Shown in pieces: positions 17,378 to 24,654 of a DNA stretch of 64,000 nt. This DNA is from Litorivita sp050633545 (GTDB lineage: Bacteria; Pseudomonadota; Alphaproteobacteria; Rhodobacterales; Rhodobacteraceae): NCBI GenBank assembly GCA_050633545.1, contig JBOEGS010000004.1:310001-374000 (forward strand). The letters run 5' to 3'. Made by a program: the position numbers and the translations under genes. The notes beneath the pieces are model-generated. The model made no database searches. It was not told the origin of the DNA and was given only the letters and a program-made list of their open reading frames with translations. How positions within the stretch are numbered: the first letter of the stretch is position 1; each line of letters begins with the position of its first letter.

Positions 17378-18268
17378 TTAGGCGCGCTGGGTTGCCTGCT
17401 CGATCCCGTCGGCGACGCGGTCGTTGATCTGCGGCGGGATATTGTGACCCATGCCGTCGATTTCTACCAGCACCGCGCCGTCAATCACCGCCGCCGTATC
17501 GCGCCCGCCGTCGACGGGGACCAAGGGGTCTTGGACGCCGTGGACCACCGCGACGGGGCAGGTGATGGTTTTGAGCTTGGCGCGCCGGTCGCCATTGGCG
17601 AGGATCGCCGCATATTGACGGGCAAATCCGGTGGGGTGGTAGGAGCGCTCAAGGTCCGCCTCGACCGCCGCTCGCAGGTCCGCATCCGAAATGGGAAAGG
17701 CGGGCGAGCCGATGACTTTGGCGGTTTTGATGCCGCTGGCGATATAGGCCTCGCGGTCCTTGCCCGCATCGGGGCGCGGCGTGGTCAACACCGCCATCGC
17801 CTCTTCGGTGGCGCGGGGCAGCGTGGGGTTGCCCGTGGTGGACATGATCGAGGTCATCGAGAGCACCTTATGGGGGTGGTCGGCGGCCATGAGTTGCACA
17901 ATCATACCGCCCATGGACGAGCCGACGATATGGGCCGCGTCAATGCCAAGCGCATCGAGAAGCGCCGCCGCATCGGCGGCCATATCGTCCAGATGATAGG
18001 GAACTTGGGGCGTCTTTCCGGCCATCATATCGCCGACGATGGCCTTGAAATCCGGCACGCCGGCTTGGGTGAATTTCTGGCTTAGGCCGATGTCGCGGTT
18101 GTCCATGCGGATGACGCGGTATCCGCGCCCTGCCAAAGTCGCGATAAAACTGTCCGTATAGCGGGTCATCTGCGTGCCGACCCCGCTGATCAGAAGAATC
18201 GGTTTGCCGTCCTCTGGCCCGTTCATGTCGTAAAATATCTCGATCCCGTTGGCGGTGATATGTGGCAT
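17378..18268 (-). CDS. Alpha/beta hydrolase
   Basis: A 296-residue alpha/beta-hydrolase-fold enzyme, cytoplasmic, without a signal peptide. The nucleophile is Ser118 in GSSMGG (116-121); the acid is probably the Asp in HGVQDPLVP and the base the His in GMGHNIP near the end. LISGVGTQM is the oxyanion-hole region. It resembles RdmC/EstB-like esterases; substrate unknown. The start MPHITANGIEIFYD has the ribosome-binding site GGGAGAGG in front of it; an upstream extension of 53 codons is possible but has no such site. It diverges from the Baeyer-Villiger-type monooxygenase gene, suggesting that it cleaves the ester or lactone that enzyme would make (inference). Confidence 0.88.
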   Translation of the reverse strand: MPHITANGIEIFYDMNGPEDGKPILLISGVGTQMTRYTDSFIATLAGRGYRVIRMDNRDIGLSQKFTQAGVPDFKAIVGDMMAGKTPQVPYHLDDMAADAAALLDALGIDAAHIVGSSMGGMIVQLMAADHPHKVLSMTSIMSTTGNPTLPRATEEAMAVLTTPRPDAGKDREAYIASGIKTAKVIGSPAFPISDADLRAAVEADLERSYHPTGFARQYAAILANGDRRAKLKTITCPVAVVHGVQDPLVPVDGGRDTAAVIDGAVLVEIDGMGHNIPPQINDRVADGIEQATQRA

Positions 18269-18321
18269 TGGTGCGGTTCCTCTCCCTGAGAATGCTCTGA
18301 TTGCTCTCGATTTATGCTTTA

Positions 18322-18335
18322 TATATCGCGTATGG
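18322..18335 (+). promoter_or_regulatory. GTATGG-type motif upstream of the hydrolase gene
   Basis: TATATCGCGTATGG, 54 bp before the hydrolase start. It matches TGTATCGGGTATGG at 21357-21370, in front of the double-TetR gene, at 12 of 14 positions. It shares the GTATGG core with the sites at 18434 and 21439. Candidate operator; function not shown. Confidence 0.3.
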
Positions 18336-18433
18336 GGCAACCGGAAACCGTAGTGTGCCGTAGCGAAACGGCGCGCCGCGCAATAAAGAATTGCAGAGAG
18401 ACGGCGCGGCGGTATAGTCTGCCGCAAGGAAAT

Positions 18434-18449
18434 TCGAATATAAGGTATG
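18434..18449 (+). promoter_or_regulatory. Candidate operator copy 1 (TCGAATATAAGGTATG)
   Basis: Ends 12 bases before the chosen start codon of the monooxygenase. The same 16 bases occur in the opposite orientation at 23791-23806; related sites are at 21439-21454 and 24495-24510. Because it contains TATAAG it may also include the -10 element, so a bound regulator would block transcription or translation initiation. Inference from position and repetition only. Confidence 0.45.
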
Positions 18450-18461
18450 GAAGGGGTGGCA

Positions 18462-19973
18462 ATGCAGCGGGATTTTGATGTGTTGATCGTCGGAGCCGGT
18501 TTGTCGGGGATTGGCGCGGCGCGCTATCTCAAGGTGAAATGCCCCGAGAAAAGCTTTGCGGTGCTCGAATCCAAGCCTGAAATGGGCGGCACGTGGAACC
18601 TGTTCCGCTATCCGGGTATCCGGTCGGACAGCGACATGTATACGATGGGCTATGCGTTCAAACCGTGGACCAATCCCAAGTCGATCTCGCATGGCGATAT
18701 CATCTTGAACTACATCAAGGAGACCGCGGCGGAAAACGGGATCGACGCGCATATCAATTATGGCTGCAAAGTCGTGAGCGCCTCTTACGACAGCAAAAAC
18801 ACCCGCTGGACGCTCGAGATCGACCACAATGGCACGCCGGAGACATGGACCTGCAATATGCTGTTCGGCTGTTCGGGCTACTATATGCATGATGAGGGCT
18901 ATTTGCCCGAATGGGAGGGGTATGACGACTTCGAGGGCACATTGGTGCACCCGCAGTTCTGGCCCGAAGACCTCGATTATGCGGGCAAGCGGATCGCCAT
19001 CATCGGCTCGGGCGCGACGGCGGTGACGCTCTTGCCCAGTCTGGCGCAAAAGGCCGCGCATGTGGTGCAGGTGCAGCGCTCGCCGACCTATATCGTCAAT
19101 CGCCCGTCGGAGGACAAATGGGCCAACCGCTTCCGCCGGTTCCTGCCAGCCAAGCTTGCCTATGCGCTGTCGCGCTGGCGCATCATTCTGGACGGGCGGA
19201 TGCGGCGCCAGAGGATGGCCAAGAACATCAAGGGCGCCAAGCGGTTCTTGGTCGGCGAAGTGGCCAAAGAGGTCGGGGATGCGGTCGATTGGAAGACCCA
19301 TTTCGTGCCTGAATACTGGCCTGGTCAGCAGCGGATTTGCGCCGTGCCCGACGGCGATATGTTCGAGCCGCTCAAAAGCGGAAAGGCCTCGATCCACACG
19401 GGCCATATCGAGCGGTTCACCAAGACCGGATTGCAGATGCAGGACGGCATCCATATCGACGCCGATATCATCATCACCGCGACGGGGCTGAAATTGCATT
19501 TCTTGGGCGGTATGAAGGTATCGGTCGATCAGCAGCAGGTCGATCCATCCAAGCTTTTGATTTTCAAAGGTTTCATGTATTCCAACGTGCCGAACCTGAT
19601 TTATTTCAGCGGCTATACCAATGCCAGCTGGACGCTCAAGGTCGATCTGGTGGCGGAGTTTGCTTGCCGTATGTTGCGCCATATGGACCGTATCGGCGCG
19701 CGTCAGGTGGTGCCGGTCGCCAGTGCCGAGGATTTGACGCAAACGGCGGATTCGATCAAATTCACCTCCGGCTATTTCCTGCGCTCGCTCAAGGATTTGC
19801 CCAAACATGGCAAGGCTTTCCCGTGGATTCACGAGCAAGACTACCTTTGGGATCGCAAGACCTTGAAGCGCGGCAAGGTGGACGACGGGGCGCTGACCTT
19901 CTCGAAGGGCGATCCGATGATTTTGCCGCAAGAGCAGCTGCGCCGCGAAACGGCCGAGATCGCGGCGCAGTAA
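18462..19973 (+). CDS. FAD/NADPH Baeyer-Villiger-type monooxygenase (EthA-like)
   Basis: A 503-residue flavoprotein monooxygenase that would insert oxygen next to a ketone carbonyl, forming an ester or lactone, using NADPH and O2. The FAD Rossmann motif is GAGLSG (11-16), followed by GGTWNLFRYPGIRSDSD. The Baeyer-Villiger fingerprint FxGxxxHxxxWP is exact: FEGTLVHPQFWP (157-168). The NADPH Rossmann motif is GSGATA (182-187). Length and the GGTWNLFRYPG segment fit the EthA group. The ATG with AAGGGG before it is preferred; another in-frame ATG lies 15 bases earlier. A terminator follows. The physiological ketone is unknown. Confidence 0.9.
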   Translation: MQRDFDVLIVGAGLSGIGAARYLKVKCPEKSFAVLESKPEMGGTWNLFRYPGIRSDSDMYTMGYAFKPWTNPKSISHGDIILNYIKETAAENGIDAHINYGCKVVSASYDSKNTRWTLEIDHNGTPETWTCNMLFGCSGYYMHDEGYLPEWEGYDDFEGTLVHPQFWPEDLDYAGKRIAIIGSGATAVTLLPSLAQKAAHVVQVQRSPTYIVNRPSEDKWANRFRRFLPAKLAYALSRWRIILDGRMRRQRMAKNIKGAKRFLVGEVAKEVGDAVDWKTHFVPEYWPGQQRICAVPDGDMFEPLKSGKASIHTGHIERFTKTGLQMQDGIHIDADIIITATGLKLHFLGGMKVSVDQQQVDPSKLLIFKGFMYSNVPNLIYFSGYTNASWTLKVDLVAEFACRMLRHMDRIGARQVVPVASAEDLTQTADSIKFTSGYFLRSLKDLPKHGKAFPWIHEQDYLWDRKTLKRGKVDDGALTFSKGDPMILPQEQLRRETAEIAAQ

Positions 19974-19997
19974 ACGCGCCTGAGTGGCATGAAAATC

Positions 19998-20027
19998 GGG
20001 CCAACCTTTGCGGGTTGGTCCTTTTTT
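19998..20027 (+). terminator. Rho-independent terminator after the monooxygenase
   Basis: GGGCCAACC pairs with GGTTGGTCC (one G-T wobble) around the loop TTTGCG, followed by six Ts. It separates the monooxygenase from the convergent double-TetR gene. Confidence 0.85.
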
Positions 20028-20032
20028 GTGGG

Positions 20033-21292
20033 TTATGCGCCCTTGGGCGGCGCGTTCAAAATGCCGTAAGCCAGCACCGATCCATACATGCGGATCGCTT
20101 CTTCGCGGCTTTCGCGGGCATTCGACCACGGCAGGAAATCCACCGCAGCGTTGAGCGAGGAGATCAGGCATTGGCTTGCGATCAGCGGATCGATATGGCG
20201 GATCGAGCCTTCGGCCATGCCGTCGATCATCATGCCGGCGAAGCGCTGCGCCATACGGTTCGACCGCCGCACCACCGTATTGCGAAGATCTGCGGGCAGG
20301 GCTTGTAGCGCCGTGGTGCGCAGCAGCGGAAACTCGGCGTCGAATTGCACTTCAAGAAGGCTGGCCGTGCTGGAGGTGATCTGGTCCCATGCGCTGCCGC
20401 CGCTGCCGAGAGCGATGCGCTGCGCGCGGCTGACGCGCGAATAGGAGCGGTCAAAACATTCAAGCACCAGATCGTCCTTGCCGCTCAGGTGGTGATAAAA
20501 GCTGCCCTTCGAGACATTGAGCTTGGCGGCGATCCGTTCAACCGAAGAGCCGCGATAACCGCGCTCGTTGATTAAATGCGTTGCCGCGCGCAGGTAGGTT
20601 TCGCGCGAAATCTCGCCCTCCTCGGCGCCGCTCTCGTCGATGGCATAGATTTTGGGATCCCACCGCGCGCCGTCGGGGGCGAAGCCGTTTGCCATCAGGT
20701 CGAACATCCGCGCCTCGACGCGGGCGAAATCGGGGGCGGAGTATTGCGGCAGCCATGCGCCGACCCAGTGGATCGAATCCATCAGCACATGGGCGCGCGC
20801 CACGGCGAGCGCGCGTTCGGCGCCGCGCGCGTCGGGCGTGAGAATTTTCGACAAATCCATGATGATCGCCGTGTAATCCTCGGTCAGCTTGCTGCGCATC
20901 GGCTCGTCCAGCGCCCGCAGGTCCGACAATTTGGTCAGCGGTTGTGCCTGTTTGAGCCGGATGCGGGTGAACAGATCGAAGAACAGCGCAAAGAAGCGGC
21001 GCAGGCGGGCTTCGGGGGTCGGGGCCTCGGCAGCGGCACGCGCGATGGCGCCGTAGCGATTGATCGCCTGCTCCAGCGTTTCGGCGGCCAGCATCTCTTT
21101 GCGCTTGAAGTAATGGGTCACCGATGTGGTGTTCAGCCCGACCGCTTCGGCCACGCCGACAAAGGTCAGCCCCTTGAGGCCGTGGGCATTAATCTCGGTG
21201 GCGGCAGCCTCCAAAATCCGCGCGCGCTTCTTTTGGAAGCGGTCGGAGGGGGGCGGCGGCACAGGGGTAATATTGGTGGGCGCGGTATCCAT
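20033..21292 (-). CDS. Transcriptional regulator with two tandem TetR-type domains
   Basis: A 419-residue protein made of two TetR-like halves. The first helix-turn-helix spans about 24-65 (RILEAAATEINAHGLKGLTF then GLNTTSVTHYFKRKEML), the second about 232-272 (TYLRAATHLINERGYRGSSV then NVSKGSFYHHLSGKDDL). Each is followed by a helical segment of ligand-binding size. Ordinary TetR proteins are about 200 residues, so this is a fused double unit that could bind DNA with four HTHs per dimer or see two ligands. An in-frame ATG 42 bases earlier exists; neither start has a good ribosome-binding site. It lies between the monooxygenase and SDR genes and probably controls them (inference). Confidence 0.9.
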   Translation of the reverse strand: MDTAPTNITPVPPPPSDRFQKKRARILEAAATEINAHGLKGLTFVGVAEAVGLNTTSVTHYFKRKEMLAAETLEQAINRYGAIARAAAEAPTPEARLRRFFALFFDLFTRIRLKQAQPLTKLSDLRALDEPMRSKLTEDYTAIIMDLSKILTPDARGAERALAVARAHVLMDSIHWVGAWLPQYSAPDFARVEARMFDLMANGFAPDGARWDPKIYAIDESGAEEGEISRETYLRAATHLINERGYRGSSVERIAAKLNVSKGSFYHHLSGKDDLVLECFDRSYSRVSRAQRIALGSGGSAWDQITSSTASLLEVQFDAEFPLLRTTALQALPADLRNTVVRRSNRMAQRFAGMMIDGMAEGSIRHIDPLIASQCLISSLNAAVDFLPWSNARESREEAIRMYGSVLAYGILNAPPKGA

Positions 21293-21356
21293 ACCGGACT
21301 TGATAGCAAGGCGCGGGCGAAGTGTCACCTGCATCCATGGTCTTGGGTATTATTAC

Positions 21357-21370
21357 TGTATCGGGTATGG
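21357..21370 (+). promoter_or_regulatory. GTATGG-type motif upstream of the double-TetR gene
   Basis: TGTATCGGGTATGG, 64 bp before the chosen start of the regulator; 12 of 14 bases match 18322-18335. A possible autoregulatory site in the divergent region shared with the SDR gene. Confidence 0.3.
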
Positions 21371-21438
21371 TTGTTCGTCTTGGCGCAATGCTGCAATTCC
21401 GCAAAAAATATGGCGTGAAACTTATCTCTTGTTCGCAA

Positions 21439-21454
21439 TCGAAATATGGGTATG
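21439..21454 (+). promoter_or_regulatory. Candidate operator copy 2 (TCGAAATATGGGTATG)
   Basis: 39 bp before the SDR start. It matches the 18434 site at 11 of 16 positions and the 24495 site (read on the minus strand) at 12 of 16, conserving TCGAA and GGTATG. Lies between the divergent regulator and SDR genes. Confidence 0.35.
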
Positions 21455-21493
21455 GATGAGGTGAGTAAAAAACCCAATTCAAGGACGCGCAAA

Positions 21494-22339
21494 ATGACCC
21501 TTCCAGCTACCGATATGAGCGGCAAGACAATCATCATCACGGGGGCCGCATCGGGCATTGGTCGCGCCAGCGCCGAAATGTTCGCCAAAGCGGGGGCGAA
21601 TGTGGTGGCCTGTGATCTGTCCGATGCGCTGGACGATGTCGCGTCGGGCATTCGCGCGGCAGGCGGTGCGGTCACGGTGATGCGCATGGATGCGGGGGCC
21701 GAAGCGGATGTCGCGGCGGCGGTCGAGCTGGCCTGCGACACCTATGGCGGGCTGGACAGTTTTTTTGCCAATGCGGGGATTACGGGCCGTCCAATGGACA
21801 ATATGTTCGAGGCCGAGGCGAAGGATTGGGCCGAGGTGCTTAGGGTCAATTTGATCGGCCCGTTTCTGGCGGTGAAATATGGCGCGCCCAAAATGAAAGA
21901 GCGCGGCGCAGGGTCGATTGTGGCCACGGCTTCGGTCGCGGGAATTCGTGCCAATGGCGGGCCAGCGGCCTATTCGGCGTCCAAAGCGGGGGTGATGAAC
22001 CTTGTGCAGGTCTCCGCCAACCAACTTTACGGCACCAATGTGCGGGTCAATGCGATCTGCCCTGGTTTGATCGAAACGGGGATGACCAAGAATTGGTATA
22101 CATTGGCCAAGATGAGCGGCACAGAAAAGCGCTTGGGCCAGCACAATGCCATGGCGCGCGGCGGCGCCCCCTCCGAGATCGCGGCGGTGGCGCTGTTCTT
22201 GTGCTCGGATCTGGCCTCCTACGTGAACGGGCAGGCGATTGCCGTCGATGGCGGGCTGTCCTCGACGCATCCTTTCTCGCTTGAACGGCGGCCGACGGTG
22301 GCCGAGGTGGAAAAAATTCTGGCCTCTGCCAAGGTCTAG
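21494..22339 (+). CDS. Short-chain dehydrogenase/reductase (SDR)
   Basis: A 281-residue classical SDR oxidoreductase using NAD(P). The cofactor motif is TGAASGIG (16-23), the structural NAG is at 93-95, and the catalytic Ser147, Tyr160 and Lys164 (YSASK) are all present. The acidic residue after the second strand (ACDLSD) suggests preference for NAD. The start MTLPATDMSGK follows AAGGA at suitable distance; an earlier in-frame ATG at 21446 lies inside the candidate operator and is less likely. It probably oxidises a hydroxyl compound in the same pathway as the neighbouring monooxygenase; exact substrate unknown. Confidence 0.9.
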   Translation: MTLPATDMSGKTIIITGAASGIGRASAEMFAKAGANVVACDLSDALDDVASGIRAAGGAVTVMRMDAGAEADVAAAVELACDTYGGLDSFFANAGITGRPMDNMFEAEAKDWAEVLRVNLIGPFLAVKYGAPKMKERGAGSIVATASVAGIRANGGPAAYSASKAGVMNLVQVSANQLYGTNVRVNAICPGLIETGMTKNWYTLAKMSGTEKRLGQHNAMARGGAPSEIAAVALFLCSDLASYVNGQAIAVDGGLSSTHPFSLERRPTVAEVEKILASAKV

Positions 22340-22363
22340 GCGGGCAGGGGCGGCGTGTCAGGC

Positions 22364-23485
22364 TCAGGGCGCGGGCGGCTTTGCCTCCTCGCGCTGTGCC
22401 AGATTGTCGGGCGGCACGCGGTGGGCAAACATCTTGGCCACCGAGACCGACAATATGATGCGTAACACGTGATGCGCCGTCACATAGACCACCGAGATAT
22501 GCAGCGAGAGCGCGACCAAAGACATCTCGGCCAAGCCGCCCGGGGCAAAGGCCAGCACCACGGCCTCGACCCGCTCGCCCACCAGTTGGTGTAGCAAAAG
22601 CCCCATCGCCATCGCGATCACCATCGTGGCCACGATATTGATCAGCGCCAGCCAAAGCGCCTTGAAAAAGGCGCGGATTTGCATGCCGACGAAACGGGTG
22701 CCGAGGCTGACCCCGATGATGAGCTGTGTCGTGCCGATGAGCCAGCGCGGCGGGGTGCTTTCGAGCAGGCCGGTCAAATGTCCGATGCCGGAAAACAGGA
22801 TCGGGCCGGTGATGATATAGGCGGGGAATTTCAACCGCTTGCCGATCAAGGCCCCAAGTGCGGCGGTCACGGCCTGAAGCGTGGCCTCCGAACCGGTAAA
22901 GGGGGCGGCGGCGCTGGCGATCTGCATGCCGCCCGCGCTGCCGACCGGATTGCCGCTGACCACGGAAAACGCCAATGGGACAAGCATAATGGTCAGGATC
23001 AGGCGCAAGAACTGTAGTGCCATAAGCATCGACACATCCGCGCCCGCCTCTTCGCCCATGGCGATACATTCCAGCAATCCGCCGGGCACGGCGGCGTAAT
23101 AGGCGGTGCTGCCCGATATTTTTCCAACGCGCCGGTAGCCGATATAGCCGAAATAATGGGTCAGCGGGATGTAGAGCGTGAGCGCCAGAAGCGAGGGCCA
23201 CCATTTGCGCATTTCGGAAAACACTTCGGGCGTGAAGGTCGCGCCGATGGACAGGCCGATGATCGGAATGAACAGCAGCCGCAGCCAGATCGGCACTTTT
23301 GGTGGCTGCCCGCCCGGCGCAAAGCCAAAAAGCGCCAATGCCCCGACAAGGGTGAGCGAGCCAAGCAACATGGGCAGGGGGGCTCCGATTGCCGTGGCGA
23401 TCAATCCTCCGAGGATGCCCGCGGCGAAAATCGCCAGTGTCATTCCAATGTAAATATCTTCGCCAAAGAGGCGGATGCTGCGCAT
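22364..23485 (-). CDS. AbrB-family membrane protein (putative transporter)
   Basis: A 373-residue integral membrane protein with about nine or ten hydrophobic segments in two similar halves, matching the AbrB/AimA family (often mislabelled ammonia monooxygenase). Typical features are GGLIATAIGAPLPMLLGSL near the start, AAVPGGLLECIAMGEE in the middle and VLAFAPGGLAEMSLVAL near the end: paired PGG motifs are the family mark. Function is poorly established; a transporter or regulator of solute flux is likely. The start MRSIRLFGEDIYIG is chosen because AAGGAA precedes it. It converges with the SDR gene, 24 bp apart. Confidence 0.85.
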   Translation of the reverse strand: MRSIRLFGEDIYIGMTLAIFAAGILGGLIATAIGAPLPMLLGSLTLVGALALFGFAPGGQPPKVPIWLRLLFIPIIGLSIGATFTPEVFSEMRKWWPSLLALTLYIPLTHYFGYIGYRRVGKISGSTAYYAAVPGGLLECIAMGEEAGADVSMLMALQFLRLILTIMLVPLAFSVVSGNPVGSAGGMQIASAAAPFTGSEATLQAVTAALGALIGKRLKFPAYIITGPILFSGIGHLTGLLESTPPRWLIGTTQLIIGVSLGTRFVGMQIRAFFKALWLALINIVATMVIAMAMGLLLHQLVGERVEAVVLAFAPGGLAEMSLVALSLHISVVYVTAHHVLRIILSVSVAKMFAHRVPPDNLAQREEAKPPAP

Positions 23486-23644
23486 TTCGGGTCCGTTCCT
23501 TGCCTTTGCTGTCCGGAGGCTTCGCAAAGTGACGTGTCGGCATATGGCTTTTCTGGGTGGCGGGCCGCCTCGCTGTGCCGAGCGGCGAGGGGCGATCCGC
23601 GATGATGTCGTCGCCGCACTTGCGGGCGGTGCGGTTCGGGGTTA

Positions 23645-23672
23645 GCGGCGCGAGAGCACTGCCTCGCGCCGC
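23645..23672. other. Perfect 10-bp hairpin
   Basis: GCGGCGCGAG and CTCGCGCCGC are perfect reverse complements around an eight-base loop AGCACTGC. No T-run follows on either strand, so it is not a standard terminator. It lies 160 bp upstream of the AbrB-family start. Role unknown. Confidence 0.5.
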
Positions 23673-23790
23673 TTGGACTTTGACCTCGTCAGGAGGCCCG
23701 CAAGATTACAGTGCGGGTAGAGGCCAAAGTATCTGTGTTGCGGGGCTGCGCGCTTCCTTGATGGTTTCGGTTTTGCGCGCAACTGTGTTG

Positions 23791-23806
23791 CATACCTTAT
23801 ATTCGA
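23791..23806 (-). promoter_or_regulatory. Candidate operator copy 3 (exact reverse copy of the 18434 site)
   Basis: On the minus strand it reads TCGAATATAAGGTATG, identical over 16 bases to the site in front of the monooxygenase. It is 305 bp upstream of the AbrB-family start and in the same orientation as that gene. Nothing obvious is encoded just downstream. Confidence 0.4.
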
Positions 23807-24114
23807 TAGATTGACGCTTGGCGATGCCGCGTTTGATCGGGCCGGCGCCAGCGGGCTTTCGCGCGGCGCCATCGCGGATGAGCCGATGGGCTTTGCCCGT
23901 GTTTGCCGCACGGGCGACCGGACCGGCGGTGATATCCGCGCCTGCGCGCCGCCGCGCGGCGCATGGAGGGCGGGCAATGGGGGCGGTTTCGGGCGCGGTT
24001 TCACGCCTGCCCTGCGCGGGCGCAAAAGGGTGCGCGCGATGGGCAGGGCGGTGCGGTCGAGCCGATGGCCACAACATGGGATTCTCCTCGCTGGTTTTCC
24101 TATGGTGCGGAGAA

Positions 24115-24130
24115 TTGACCAGCCGGTCAA
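24115..24130. promoter_or_regulatory. TTGACC-N4-GGTCAA inverted repeat
   Basis: A perfect 6-bp inverted repeat with a four-base spacer (AGCC), a layout typical of TetR-family operators. TTGACC could double as a -35 element; CTATATAG follows about 20 bases on. It differs from the GGTATG motif, so a second regulator may be involved. Function unknown. Confidence 0.4.
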
Positions 24131-24494
24131 TAGGCGATGCGCTATATAGCTAAGATGCTTGACGCAGATGCACCTGTGGTCTTAGCGTGGTCGGGCGCGA
24201 GGAGGGAGAGCCTTGTGCGGCTGGGGCGGTGCAAGAGGATGCGAAGCCCTATGGCCGACGCAGGGCCTTGCCTTGCAAAAAATTGGAGGAGCTTTCCGGT
24301 GAGAAGAGCTATATGCGCTCCCGATCTGCGGGGCGCACAGATCAGGTGTTTCAAGTTGGCTGCGCGCCATGCCGCGCCGCGCTTGCGCGCGCGAAGGGTT
24401 GCGCGCTTTGCGTCTGGTCGTCGTGAGGCCACCGCATCGCTGCACTGCAGCGTGCCTGGCTTGGTTCCTGCGCGGCGCATTTTTCTGCCTCAAG

Positions 24495-24510
24495 CATACC
24501 CGGTATTCGA
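24495..24510 (-). promoter_or_regulatory. Candidate operator copy 4 (TCGAATACCGGGTATG)
   Basis: On the minus strand it differs from the 18434 site at three of 16 positions and contains the near-palindrome ATACC-G-GGTAT, suggesting that the complete operator is an inverted repeat of GGTAT. It lies 144 bp upstream of the acyl-CoA ligase start. Confidence 0.4.
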
Positions 24511-24654
24511 AAAGCAATCCGCCTTGCGGAATTTGGCCCCTCACGGCGCCGTCTTTGCGGACCGGTGCGGACCGCTACTCAGAGCATTGAACACAACGAC
24601 TTGCGGCGCTTTGACCCTGACCGTCAATCGCGCCCGCCCCAAAGGAGATATTTG

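Larger units (their letters stand above)
23486..24654 (+). other. 1.17 kb gene-free region rich in candidate regulatory sites
   Basis: No reading frame here looks like a protein: the open frames are arginine- and proline-rich shadows without family motifs. It holds a perfect 10-bp hairpin (23645-23672), two minus-strand copies of the GGTATG motif (23791-23806 and 24495-24510) and a TTGACC/GGTCAA palindrome (24115-24130). It may carry a long leader, a small RNA, or the remains of a lost gene between the AbrB and ligase genes. Confidence 0.5.
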
